Made by a program: the position numbers and the translations under genes. Below are positions 55,304 through 64,000 of a DNA stretch of 64,000 bases, piece after piece. Position 1 is the stretch's first letter, and every line of letters begins with the position of its first letter. Where the stretch lies: positions 87,472 through 151,471 of the forward strand of contig JABSOZ010000016.1 in the NCBI GenBank assembly GCA_013215295.1, in the 5' to 3' direction. Source of the DNA: Colwellia sp. (GTDB lineage: Bacteria > Pseudomonadota > Gammaproteobacteria > Enterobacterales > Alteromonadaceae). The notes under the pieces are model-generated. The model had not been told where the DNA came from, ran no database searches, and worked only from the letters and a program-made list of their open reading frames with translations.

Positions 55304-55318
55304 TGGCACAAATATAGC
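55304..55318 (+). promoter_or_regulatory. Sigma-54 (-24/-12) promoter of HlyD-ABC operon
   Basis: TGGCACAAATATAGC differs from the consensus TGGCAC-N5-TTGC at one position. GG and GC are correctly spaced. The -12 element is 48 bp from the ATG of the HlyD-family gene. Confidence 0.75.
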
Positions 55319-55366
55319 TTAAGCACTATTACTATCTGTGAAATTTTTAATCAAGGTGTCTCTTAA

Positions 55367-56620
55367 ATGGACGTGAAAAAAATTAAAGTTAAGCCAAGTA
55401 AACTCAAATCCATGCCGGTTATTGGTGGTGTAGTCATTTGTTTGATCGCTTCTATGGTTTGGTATGTTAGCACTCAAACTGGCGGTACTACGGTTAAACG
55501 TAACGACATGCTTTTTGGTACGGTAAGACAAGGTGATTTGCAAGTAGAAATAGAAGGTTATGGTGCTTTACGTTCAGACAAACAAGTATTGATCACTTCT
55601 TTAACCAGAGCAACGGTTCAGGAAATTGTCCTTAAGCCCGGAGCGCTGGTAACGGCAGACAGTATTATCGTTCAATTGGCTAACCCTGAATTGCAACAAG
55701 AAGTCGATAGTGCGAAACGGGAACTTTCACAACGTAAAGCTAATTTACGCCAGTTAGTATTGAATCAAAAGCGTGAAATCCTCAACGAAAGTGCTAATTT
55801 TGCCGAAATGGAAGCTCGTTACGAAACGGCCAAGGTAAAACTAGAGGCACAGTCTGGTCTAGTTAAATCCGGTATTGTGTCAGTACTTGATTATAAAGAC
55901 AGCTTAGTTCAGGAAGCACAGCTTAGTAAACGTCTGAACATCCATAAGCAACGTACCACAGCGCTTAAATTAGTTAATCAAGAAGCGATTAATATTCAGA
56001 ATGATCAAATAATGCAGCAACAAGGGCAGTTAGATATTGCTCAAAATCGTCTTGATCGCCTTACCGTAAAAGCTGGGTTTGATGGTGTATTACAGCGCTT
56101 GTCGGTTGAGTTGGGTCAAAGTCTAACGGGAGGACAAGAAATTGCGCTTATCGGTAGTGTTCAAGATCTTATCGCTTTAGTTCGAGTGCCACAAAGTAAA
56201 GCGCAACAAATATTTATTGGCCAAAAGGTTATTGTTGATACGCGCAGAGACAAAATTATTGGCACCGTTTCACGTATTGATCCCGTTGTAGTAGATAATA
56301 CCGTTGAAGTTGAAGTAGCTTTACCTGACCAATTACCTGCTAGTGCCCGTCCACAGCTTAGTGTAGATGCCGTTATTATTACTGACATTTTAGTTAACAT
56401 CACCTATATGGAACGCCCTGTAAATGGCAAGGCAAATACAAACGCGAGCTTATTTCGTCTTGATGATACAAATAATTATGCGATGAGAGCCCAAGTTAAA
56501 TTTGGTAAAGAAGCTGGTCGCTATATCGAAATTATTGAGGGTGGCAACGTTGATGACATATTTATTGTTTCGGACTTGTCACTGGTGAAAAATCAGGAAC
56601 TGACCATAGAAAATTATTAA
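55367..56620 (+). CDS. HlyD/MacA-family periplasmic adaptor of ABC exporter
   Basis: 417 residues. One N-terminal transmembrane anchor (about 17-34, VIGGVVICLIASMVWYV), a barrel-sandwich half-motif (ATVQEIVLKPGALVTADSIIVQL), a coiled coil (about 105-210, rich in Q/E/K, e.g. SAKRELSQRKANLRQL), the second half (DRLTVKAGFDGVLQRLSVELGQSL), and a membrane-proximal domain. It links an inner-membrane ABC transporter to an outer-membrane channel. First gene of a three-gene operon behind a sigma-54 promoter. The outer-membrane partner (TolC) is not in the window. Confidence 0.92.
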   Translation: MDVKKIKVKPSKLKSMPVIGGVVICLIASMVWYVSTQTGGTTVKRNDMLFGTVRQGDLQVEIEGYGALRSDKQVLITSLTRATVQEIVLKPGALVTADSIIVQLANPELQQEVDSAKRELSQRKANLRQLVLNQKREILNESANFAEMEARYETAKVKLEAQSGLVKSGIVSVLDYKDSLVQEAQLSKRLNIHKQRTTALKLVNQEAINIQNDQIMQQQGQLDIAQNRLDRLTVKAGFDGVLQRLSVELGQSLTGGQEIALIGSVQDLIALVRVPQSKAQQIFIGQKVIVDTRRDKIIGTVSRIDPVVVDNTVEVEVALPDQLPASARPQLSVDAVIITDILVNITYMERPVNGKANTNASLFRLDDTNNYAMRAQVKFGKEAGRYIEIIEGGNVDDIFIVSDLSLVKNQELTIENY

Positions 56621-56698
56621 GTACTATCGAGTAATTAACACTCATTTAAACTATAAAAATTAATCCCTAATTTAATGTAAGAGACAAGGAAAACGAAT

Positions 56699-57403
56699 AT
56701 GACTGAAATTAAAATAGAAATGAAGAGTATCAGTAAAATCTTTGAAACAGATGATGTTGAAACTCATGCACTTAAAGATGTAGATATTGTGATTCGTGCG
56801 GGTGAATATGTTTCAATCGCAGGTCCTTCTGGCTGTGGTAAATCTACATTGTTGTCTTTGTTGGGCTTATTAGATATGTCTAGTTCGGGCTCTTACAGTA
56901 TAGAGGGGGTTGATGTTAGCGCTCTTTCTCTTGATGATGCGGCAGCCATTCGTAATGAAAAAATTGGTTTTGTATTTCAGTCTTTTAACCTAATTGATGA
57001 ACTCTCAGTGTTTGATAACGTTGCGCTCCCTCTGCAATATAAAAAGGAGCTACCGACAGACGAATTTATTAAAGAAAGAGTTGAAACCTGTTTGAAAATG
57101 GTAGAAATGAGTCACAGAGCTGATCATAAGCCTAACCAGTTGTCAGGTGGACAACAACAGCGTATTGCTATTGCTCGTGCCTTGGTTGCAGATCCTGCGA
57201 TATTATTAGTCGATGAGCCAACGGGTAACCTAGATTCACAAAGTGGAGACACCGTAATGGCAGTATTAGCTGAGCTTAACAAAAATGGTACCACTATTTG
57301 TATGGTAACCCATGATGCGCGTTATGCTGATATGGCAAATATCCAACTTAGATTACTTGATGGGCAAATCGTTAAAGACGAACCATTGATGGTGGCAGTA
57401 TGA
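56699..57403 (+). CDS. ABC transporter ATP-binding protein (MacB/LolD-like)
   Basis: 234 residues with Walker [11 protein letters not shown]-loop [14 protein letters not shown], signature LSGGQQQR, Walker B AILLVDEP and H-loop VTHD. The family serves MacB/FtsX-type exporters in mechanotransmission rather than ordinary transport. AAGGAAA precedes the ATG, and the stop overlaps the permease start (ATGA). Confidence 0.95.
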   Translation: MTEIKIEMKSISKIFETDDVETHALKDVDIVIRAGEYVSIAGPSGCGKSTLLSLLGLLDMSSSGSYSIEGVDVSALSLDDAAAIRNEKIGFVFQSFNLIDELSVFDNVALPLQYKKELPTDEFIKERVETCLKMVEMSHRADHKPNQLSGGQQQRIAIARALVADPAILLVDEPTGNLDSQSGDTVMAVLAELNKNGTTICMVTHDARYADMANIQLRLLDGQIVKDEPLMVAV

Positions 57404-59853
57404 GGAAATTAATTCTTAGACATAATCAGGCTTGGGCCAGCCTGAAAAAGAAACCCGGCTTTATTTTAACCGTATTACTGACCATGGGCATTACCTTAGG
57501 CGCCCTGTTATGTGTAGTAACGCTAAACTATTTGTTACTTGTTGAGCCATTACCTTATCCGGAGCAAGACCGTCTTTTTGTTGCCGAACATAAGCTAATC
57601 GGCCCGGAAAAAGAAACTAAAGCTATTGCTTTTACTTATCCTGGCTTAGTCCATTTATACAAGAGTAAAGAAGCATTTGAGAAAGCATCAATAATGGCTT
57701 ATTCGCAAGACGTGATCGTTTCTCACCCTAGCCAACCTCTTGTTAATACCGCCTATGTGACACCTGAATTACATCAGATATTAGCATCTCCTATGGCTAT
57801 GGGTCGTATGTTTGAAGCGAGTGAAGCCATGGATACCAATAACCCTGTGGCCATGCTTAGTTATAATACTTGGAAAAAAGAATTTAGTGGTAGTGCAGAT
57901 ATTCTTGAGCAAAAAATCAACTTAAGTGGTATCAGTTATCGTATTATTGGCGTTTTAGCTGAAAATTTTGTTGAAGCTGAACTGGATGGAATTGGACGAG
58001 AAACGCAAGTATGGATGCCATGGGACTATAATCAGACAGGTGAACGTGGGAGACAAAGTTTTGGTAATATTAGTGGTACCCTTAATTTCTTGGGTCAATT
58101 GAAAGAAGGTGTTAGTCAAAGCCAAGCACAGCAACTTTTATCGCCGTTAGTTAGTGATCGTTGGCAGGAAGGTGTCATTGAGATGGACTTTTTCAAGGGC
58201 TGGTCAGTCGTTATGCTTGTAACTCCGGTTAAAGAAGTTATGCTTGGTGATAGTGAATCTATTGCGGTAATGTTATTAGCCGGTGTGATGGGTTTGGTAT
58301 TGATCGCCTGTGCAAATATTTCTAATCTGTTTATGGCACGTACTGCTGAAAAGCAACGTCAAATGGCTATTCAAGCCGCAATTGGCGCGACTAAAAAGCA
58401 TTTGTTTCAAGCGATGTTGGCTGAAACTGGTTTGTTGATGTTTATGTCTATAATACTCGCTTTGGTGCTTGCTCAGATTGGTTTTTTTGTTATGCAGGAA
58501 CATTTCGAACAAATTTTACCTAGAGTTAATGAATTATCTTTTAACCCGATTACCTTTGGTAGTGCTGTGTTGGTTACCGTCGTATTTGCTTTGTTTTTCG
58601 CTAAATTAAGTACCTGGATGGTGGATTATCGCTCATTAAATACGACCTTGCAAAGTAGTGGTAAAGGCAGTGGTTTACAAGTATCGAAAAAAGTTCGCCA
58701 AGTATTAATTGCCAGCCAAGTAGCTCTTGCAACAGTATTAGTATTTGCCAACTTTAGTTTGCTTAAAGATGCGGTTAAAACCATCAATGCACCGATAGGT
58801 TTTACCACGACTAATATATCAACATTGGTATTGAATTTTGCCTCAACAGATTTTCCAACCCAAGAAGAAAGACTGCCTATAATGGCTGAGATAAAGGAAA
58901 AACTTGAAGCTTTGCCTCAAGTAGAGTCGATCAGTCAATCGCCTTCACCACTTGATGGTTGGGGTGTAAGAGCGTTAACCGATGTTGTCAGTAAAGAAAG
59001 ATATACACCTTTTTTAAATGGCGTTAGTCATACTTATTTCGGTATGATTAAACAACCGTTAGTACAAGGCGATAATTTTACGTTAGTCGATCGCCAAGAT
59101 CGTAATAATGTGATGATTGTTAACCAATCTTTTGCTAAACAATTAAAAGCTGACGGCGATGTTATTGGAATGAAAATATCTGTTGGTGGCCCCGATCCTT
59201 TTAAAATCATTGGTATAGTAAAAGATATTGCTATCCCTAACGCAACGCCAACAGGTAGTGACAACGCTGATGCAGGAGTACCAAGAGTTTACACCCCTAA
59301 TGGACTTGGTAGTCAACGTTTTATGGTAAAGGTTAAGCCTGGCATGTCTGTTAGTCGTGAGCAACTGGGTAAATTATTATCCGATGTTGATTCCAGATAC
59401 TCGGTTTATAGTTTCGATGCAGCTGATGACATTCTTACTAAAAGCTTGTTTGTTGAAATTACTACGGCTGTAACTACAGCGGTATTGGCAAGTCTGGTAT
59501 TTTTACTAGCAGGTATAGGTCTATATGGTATTTTGAGTTACGGCACCCAACTTAGACGCTTTGAACTTGGCGCTCGTATGGCAATAGGTGCAACACGTAA
59601 GCATCTAGTTTCTATGATTATTAGTGATAACACTAAGGCTGTATTGATTGGTTTTGTTGGTAGTGTTGTGTTGTTCGCTCTCGCCTACATAGGGTTAAGT
59701 GAATACATTCAGCCATTTCTAAATTGGCAAGTATTACCCATGATAGTAGCTACCATAGTATTGATTATGCTGGTGACTTTGTTTGCTTGTTATTGGCCAT
59801 TAAGACAATACATTAACAAGCCGGCGATATTCAGCTTGCGTGGTAGTGATTAA
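57400..59853 (+). CDS. ABC transporter permease, MacB/FtsX-type (two FtsX units)
   Basis: An 817-residue inner-membrane permease: N-terminal transmembrane helix (about 22-42, ILTVLLTMGITLGALLCVVTL), a MacB-like periplasmic domain (to about 270), three helices (about 285-405, with LIACANISNLFMARTAEKQRQMA in two parts), a second periplasmic domain (about 430-670) and three more helices (LARRFELG-like RRFELGARMAIGATRKHLV). Double-FtsX permeases of this length are common in Bacteroidetes-style and Alteromonadales efflux operons. With the adaptor and ATPase it should export a peptide, toxin or lipid-like molecule; substrate unknown. Confidence 0.93.
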   Translation: MRKLILRHNQAWASLKKKPGFILTVLLTMGITLGALLCVVTLNYLLLVEPLPYPEQDRLFVAEHKLIGPEKETKAIAFTYPGLVHLYKSKEAFEKASIMAYSQDVIVSHPSQPLVNTAYVTPELHQILASPMAMGRMFEASEAMDTNNPVAMLSYNTWKKEFSGSADILEQKINLSGISYRIIGVLAENFVEAELDGIGRETQVWMPWDYNQTGERGRQSFGNISGTLNFLGQLKEGVSQSQAQQLLSPLVSDRWQEGVIEMDFFKGWSVVMLVTPVKEVMLGDSESIAVMLLAGVMGLVLIACANISNLFMARTAEKQRQMAIQAAIGATKKHLFQAMLAETGLLMFMSIILALVLAQIGFFVMQEHFEQILPRVNELSFNPITFGSAVLVTVVFALFFAKLSTWMVDYRSLNTTLQSSGKGSGLQVSKKVRQVLIASQVALATVLVFANFSLLKDAVKTINAPIGFTTTNISTLVLNFASTDFPTQEERLPIMAEIKEKLEALPQVESISQSPSPLDGWGVRALTDVVSKERYTPFLNGVSHTYFGMIKQPLVQGDNFTLVDRQDRNNVMIVNQSFAKQLKADGDVIGMKISVGGPDPFKIIGIVKDIAIPNATPTGSDNADAGVPRVYTPNGLGSQRFMVKVKPGMSVSREQLGKLLSDVDSRYSVYSFDAADDILTKSLFVEITTAVTTAVLASLVFLLAGIGLYGILSYGTQLRRFELGARMAIGATRKHLVSMIISDNTKAVLIGFVGSVVLFALAYIGLSEYIQPFLNWQVLPMIVATIVLIMLVTLFACYWPLRQYINKPAIFSLRGSD

Positions 59854-59878
59854 CTAACTTATAGGTTTAACTAGAATT

Positions 59879-59903
59879 AAGGTGGGCAATGCCCGCCTTT
59901 TTT
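59879..59903 (+). terminator. Rho-independent terminator of export operon
   Basis: AAGGTGGGC and GCCCGCCTT pair (one G-T wobble) around loop AAT and are followed by a T-run, 26 bp past the permease stop. Confidence 0.85.
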
Positions 59904-60043
59904 GTTGAATAATTTAATACAATCAACTTTTAATCAATTCGTACTTGTTAAATACAAAAGTTAAATTATAGATTAAACTACATCGACGCGTAATTAATGG
60001 TTAATTTTTTATCCTCAATTATATTGAAATACCGAGTATTCGA

Positions 60044-60754
60044 ATGACAGTTCCGATTATCAAAGTCCAACAGTTAGACAAAATTTTTAGTACAGACGAC
60101 ATGCTAACTCATGCTTTGCAAGGTATAGAACTTGAGATACAACAAGGCGAATATATTTCAATTTCAGGACCTTCTGGCTGTGGCAAGTCCACGTTGTTAT
60201 CCATCATGGGATTACTGGATATCCCTACTTCGGGAAAACTATATTTCGAAGGACAAGATGTGAGTCAATTAAGCATAGAAGAAGCTGCTGAAATTCGAAA
60301 TCAAAAGATTGGCTTCATATTCCAGCAATTCAACTTGATAGATGAACTTAGTGTTTTTGATAATATCGCTTTGCCTCTACGATATGCTAAAAGACCTCTC
60401 AGACTAAATATAATTAATGACAAAGTAGATTATTGTTTAAATCTTGTTGGTATGACATCAATGGGCCAGCGTAAACCAACACAACTTTCTGGTGGACAAC
60501 AACAACGTGTTGCTATTGCTCGAGCTTTGGTAGCTGAACCTTCAATATTATTAGTAGACGAGCCAACAGGTAATTTAGATTCGCGAAATAGTGATCAGAT
60601 TATGGAAACTCTCGAGTTGTTAAACATGCAAGGAACAACACTTTGTGTTGTTACGCATGACATACGTTATGCTGAAATGGCAAAACGTAAAATATATTTG
60701 CTTGATGGGCAAATTTTAGGTCAAACTAGTTTCAATGATGAATGCATACCCTAA
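60044..60754 (+). CDS. Orphan ABC transporter ATP-binding protein (MacB/LolD-like)
   Basis: 236 residues with all motifs intact: Walker [27 protein letters not shown], signature LSGGQQQR, Walker B ILLVDEP, H-loop VTHD. It is strikingly similar to the ATPase at 56699-57403, pointing to duplication. It lies beyond the terminator of the export operon with its own 140-bp upstream region and only a weak GAG before the ATG. No permease follows: the next 600 bp carry a MITE-like element and then a dead IS. It may be the surviving part of a second exporter operon, or supply the first permease. Confidence 0.92.
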   Translation: MTVPIIKVQQLDKIFSTDDMLTHALQGIELEIQQGEYISISGPSGCGKSTLLSIMGLLDIPTSGKLYFEGQDVSQLSIEEAAEIRNQKIGFIFQQFNLIDELSVFDNIALPLRYAKRPLRLNIINDKVDYCLNLVGMTSMGQRKPTQLSGGQQQRVAIARALVAEPSILLVDEPTGNLDSRNSDQIMETLELLNMQGTTLCVVTHDIRYAEMAKRKIYLLDGQILGQTSFNDECIP

Positions 60755-61343
60755 ATGTCATATCTCCATTCCTAATAAGTTGTTCTTTAAAATATTATTA
60801 ATATTGTCCCCACATATCATTTAGATTTATCCTTAATTTAGTTTTTAACCATTAACCTCTATATTCTTCATTATAATTATTTTAGTCGGAGGTTAAGCAA
60901 CTGAAATATATTACTATTTCAACAAAAATTCATATTTATGGCATTAATTAACCCTAAGCCGAAAGGTTATAGTTAGATTGATACGCGAATAAAAACTGAG
61001 TATGGTTCAACTAAAGTGCACGCGATAACTAAGGAAATTAACTAGGTAAAGATGTACTCATAAGTTCAGCGATCTCCATTTTCCTAATAACATAATTTCG
61101 GCTTAGGGTTAATTTGTGGTATTACACTATTTATAACTTGATTTGTTTCCTCTGTTTCTTAAATATTTATTTTTAGGTGTTGTATATAAATACGTCGGTG
61201 AACCTATAATATTTAATAGCGCATAATCAACTTTTTATCGTAGTTCTTGTTTATATTATTCACGTATACATTACTTTTGTAGCTTACATATCACCCTGTT
61301 TAAACTTTTTATTTTCTCGTAAGTCATTTACAAAATATCGTTC
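60755..61343. other. Gene-free region with MITE-like element
   Basis: 589 bp between the orphan ATPase and the IS3-family element. No permease remnant is readable. It contains the inverted-repeat element at 60946-61114. Confidence 0.5.
60946..61114. mobile_element. MITE-like element with 19-bp terminal inverted repeats
   Basis: AATTAACCCTAAGCCGAAA at 60946-60964 and its exact reverse complement at 61096-61114 enclose 131 bp with no ORF. Size and perfect ends suit a miniature inverted-repeat transposable element, but no clear target-site duplication is seen and copy number is unknown. Confidence 0.55.
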
Positions 61344-61406
61344 TGACGTGGTCTAATAGATTCGACTACCTAGTTAAGAGATAATAATCTTAATTGGAGA
61401 TCGAAA

Positions 61407-61724
61407 ATAACAAAACCTAAAAAGTACTCAAAAGAATTCAAACTTGATGCTATCGCCTTAGTCGTTGAGCAAAATTATAGTCAGGCAGAAGCCTCAAGAA
61501 ACTTAGGTGTTAATCCTAATATGCTAGGTTGTTGGATCAAAGAAGCTGACAATGAGGATGGTCACGCTTTTCGTGATAATGGGAAATTAACACCAGAGCA
61601 AGAAGAAATCCGCAATCTAAAAGCACAAGTAATACGTTTAGAAATGGAGCGTGAGATCCAAAAAAATCCACAGTCTTCTTTGCCAAAGAAACGAAGTAAA
61701 ATATTCGTTCATTACCCAACATAA
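61407..61724 (+). pseudogene. IS3-family orfA (transposase helix-turn-helix protein), broken
   Basis: The frame reads TKPKKYSKEFKLDAIALVVE, then SQAEASRNLGVNPNMLGCW, the usual IS3 OrfA helix-turn-helix, and LTPEQEEIRNLKAQVIRLEM (leucine zipper). The expected ATG after GGAGATCGAAA is ATA at 61407. Near the end a lost base in CAAAAAAATCC shifts the frame, so the normal FFAKE ending is read as SSLPKK. Confidence 0.8.
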
Positions 61725-62336
61725 GAAGATCTGGCCTGTGGTCGTAATGTGTCACGTACTGGGTGTAAAAAGTAATAATTTCTATAGCTTTCAAAAGCGT
61801 AAAGTAAGTACTGGTGTTGATGCAACACATCAAGAAATGATTGCGTTGATCAAAGATATCGCTAAATTCAGCGACAATACGTATGGCGCTAGACGCATTA
61901 AAAAAGTGCTAAATACGTTAAGTTTTCTAATTAGCCGACGTAAGTCGGCTCAACTAATGAAAGAAGCGAATGTTTGTGTTCGTTATAAAAATAAATGCAA
62001 AGCAACAACAGCCTAAAGAAGGGTTGATAGTTCATTCAGATCAAGGCGTTCAGTATGCCAGTCATCAATATCGTCGATTGCTCAAAGCACGTGGATTTGT
62101 AGGAAGTATCAGTAAAAAAGGATGTTGCTCGGATAATGCCGTTGCCGAAAGCTTCTTCGGCAGTTTGAAGCAAGAGAGTTCATTGGCGTAATTATGAAAC
62201 TCGTTATGCCGCACAGTAAGATGTACTGAATTACATAACCATGTGGTACAACAACCACCCACTTCATTCGTATCTGGATTATCAAAGTCCTAACGTTTTT
62301 GAATCAGTGGGTAGAGAATTAGAAATCGTTGCTTAA
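61651..62336 (+). pseudogene. IS3-family orfB (DDE transposase), broken
   Basis: It reads YSFITQHKKIWPVVVMCHVL, then YGARRIKKVLNTLSF and VCVRYKNKCKATT, then jumps to QPKEGLIVHSDQGVQYASHQ: the segment holding the first catalytic Asp is missing, and repeated CAAC/CAACAG at the junction suggests a short-homology deletion. A frame loss after LKQE and a TAA in place of a Gln codon after ETRYAAQ follow. The end NVFESVGRELEIVA is intact. Confidence 0.85.
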
Positions 62337-62370
62337 CTAGGTTGACTGAATTTGGTTGACCACGTCATTC

Positions 62371-64000
62371 TTATGATTCATTACTTTTACGCGACTCATG
62401 CGTCCTAGTACCAAATATAAATTACCTGACATATTTTTGTGAGATTTATATTCTTCAATCATTTATTTTCTAGTTAACATCTTGCATATCAATAATTTCT
62501 ATAATGAAATATGTGTGCTCCAATTTATCAATTCTAATATCTTCTGCATTTTTTGTAATTGTGGATGCAACTTATTAATGACTACATAAATATTTTACAT
62601 AGTTATTGATTATTATTTTAATTCAATATTTTTATAATATTATGGACAAGGCTTCATTATGTGTTTGCATTTTACTTTTGCATTAAAATAATTTTGTAAC
62701 TTAGAGCCTTCTATAAAGATTTAAATGAATGATTATTACTAACCGATAATTTCTATAATGAATAATGTCTTACCTTTGGATTAGTATATTTATTGCTAAT
62801 ATTTTTCAATTTATACTTTGTTAATATATATATTACTACTTACCACCCTCCCCTACTTTAGATCTTATATGATTAAGATTTATCCAAATTTTTTATTAAC
62901 GTTTATGGTTAACTATTTATTAGCTTATAATAAACCAATGAATATATTTATGGTCCAACTAGACTATCGTAATACTCAATTCACTTTCCATCGTGAATAA
63001 TTACTCTTCGTTGTTGAATACCAATGTTTAATTTTTCATAACAACACAACAACAGTACATCTTTTTTATTTATTATATTTAATACTCTTCAGGTAGGTAG
63101 GATTAAGGGTCCACTCATTACTACTTTAATACGTAATCCCCTTATTCTTTATGGTGAGCTTTATCAATATTTGTGTATATTCAGTTAACCGTATCTCACA
63201 TATTACAAATATATAAATCCTGACCTTTATTACTCTAGCTCATTAATATTAACTATACAGGTTCGTTGGTACTTACTAACCAATGTTGCCTCATGAAGTT
63301 TTGTTTACGTTTTGTATTTTTCCTTGTTTTAGTTGGTAAAGTATAGTTTCCAATTCAATTTAGCTTACTATTTACTTCTTTATTTTATTCCCTACTGCCC
63401 TTATATACTTAGATTTAATAATTTGAACTATCTTAATCCAACTCAAAACTTATTGATTAATACCGAAACCTTATAATTTTCGATTATCGCTGTAAATATC
63501 CTAGCTATAATCGTCCACTTTACTTGTTAAAAATTCTTTAACAATACTTATAATATATAACCTATTTTTTATAAGCCCTCATATTAACGTTTATCACTTT
63601 AATATTCCTAGTTAGAGCGGCATGTTATATCTAGATGACTATTTAATATTTTTATAGGTTTTTACCTGATATATAATTATTGTTTTATAATCCCTGAAGC
63701 TTTTAAGTAATATTATTTTCATACATTTATGATATTGCTTTTCTTATGTTTAATTTTACCAATATAACATTACCTTTTGATACTCAATTTCCTGTGCATC
63801 TTTTATCAGCGTCTGCTTGTACAATTCCATAATAAATTTTTCTTCATTAACTCAGTTCATCAAAATATATTTTTCTGTTCTAAGTTATATTTTACCTTTT
63901 AGTATTTTAAGCTTGATATATACTATAGTCCTTTCAGTCTGAATAAACCTATAATTAGGGTGTTCAGATCATGTGCCTATTTCATACGAATATTGATACG
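62371..64000. other. Long AT-rich region without recognisable genes
   Basis: About 1.6 kb with only short random frames (longest about 60 codons, at 62818-63000, not protein-like). No tRNA, rRNA, terminator or phage attachment site is visible. The 17-bp direct repeat at 62492 and 62746 is the only repeat I noted. Confidence 0.5.
62492..62762. repeat. 17-bp direct repeat pair
   Basis: ATAATTTCTATAATGAA occurs at 62492-62508 and again at 62746-62762. In such AT-rich DNA this could be chance or a remnant of a repeat family. Confidence 0.35.

Larger units (their letters stand above)
55054..55366. other. Control region of the export operon
   Basis: 313 bp without a gene. It holds a sigma-54 promoter at 55304-55318 and a near-palindrome at 55216-55241 that suits an upstream activator site. 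Confidence 0.6.
61344..62367 (+). mobile_element. Decayed IS3-family insertion sequence
   Basis: Ends TGACGTGGTC (61344-61353) and GACCACGTCA (62358-62367) are exact inverted repeats, with further imperfect similarity inward (CTAGTTAAG near both ends). TTC flanks both sides (61341-61343 and 62368-62370), a 3-bp target duplication as expected for IS3. The 1024-bp length is roughly 200 bp short of a typical element because of an internal deletion in orfB. Both reading frames are broken, so it cannot move on its own. Confidence 0.9.

Noticed and set aside
62818..63000. 60-codon frame in the AT-rich tail
   Set aside because: Composition follows the local AT richness, with no start site and no recognisable protein pattern.
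1..64000. CRISPR array, prophage, tRNA or rRNA genes
   Set aside because: I found no regularly spaced direct repeats, phage structural genes, or tRNA/rRNA-like sequences on either strand.

Overview
The window looks like chromosomal DNA of a marine gammaproteobacterium of the order Alteromonadales, plausibly a Colwellia/Thalassotalea relative. This rests on low GC, large TonB-dependent receptors with the 'DGISAED.GK.PD' plug signature, flavin-dependent halogenases beside TonB receptors, GluP-type sugar transporters and GlyGly-CTERM sorting. It is inferred from protein style only; no rRNA or marker gene is present.

Region 1 (1-14.3 kb). A 5'-truncated GluP-like transporter and a flavin-dependent halogenase run rightward. 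Facing them is a leftward operon of a TonB-dependent receptor and two more halogenases. Divergent from the receptor is a rightward operon: GPH-family transporter, GH94 phosphorylase, gluconokinase and a secreted CBM9-like protein. The receptor/GPH intergenic region carries four LacI-type palindromes of the TGAAAGCGCTTTCA type. GH94 plus gluconokinase suggests phosphorolysis of an aldobionic acid to glucose-1-phosphate and gluconate, then 6-phosphogluconate.

Region 2 (14.4-37.7 kb). A beta-glucan utilisation cluster: GluP-type transporter + ExoP-like GH3, a membrane-anchored AraC regulator, GH30, a GH5/FN3/CBM6 lipoprotein, a second TonB receptor, a GH16-like lipoprotein with tandem CBM6 and a degenerate active-site motif, and a PA14-containing GH3 with its own LacI-type operator. 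The gene set fits a laminarin-like beta-1,3/1,6-glucan. A divergent BenE-type transporter / XRE-cupin regulator pair with two strong palindromes interrupts the cluster.

Region 3 (38-52 kb). Mixed genes: GrpB-like protein, small membrane protein, two GNAT acetyltransferases, a Tat-exported alpha/beta hydrolase lacking the usual nucleophile serine, a broken gene, a CadC-like membrane regulator divergent from an esterase-like protein, a possible 53-residue Cys-rich ORF, a GlyGly-CTERM beta-propeller protein, a TraF/FadL-like outer-membrane protein, a fatty acid hydroxylase + SRPBCC pair divergent from an AraC regulator, and a small hydrolase.

Region 4 (52.2-60.8 kb). A sigma-54 response regulator and histidine kinase precede a MacA/MacB-like export operon (HlyD adaptor, ATPase, FtsX permease). 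That operon has a near-consensus sigma-54 promoter, so the regulator probably drives it. A second, orphan ATPase follows.

Region 5 (60.8-64 kb). No intact gene: a MITE-like element with 19-bp inverted repeats, a decayed IS3-family element with intact ends and a 3-bp target duplication, then about 1.6 kb of AT-rich DNA without recognisable genes.
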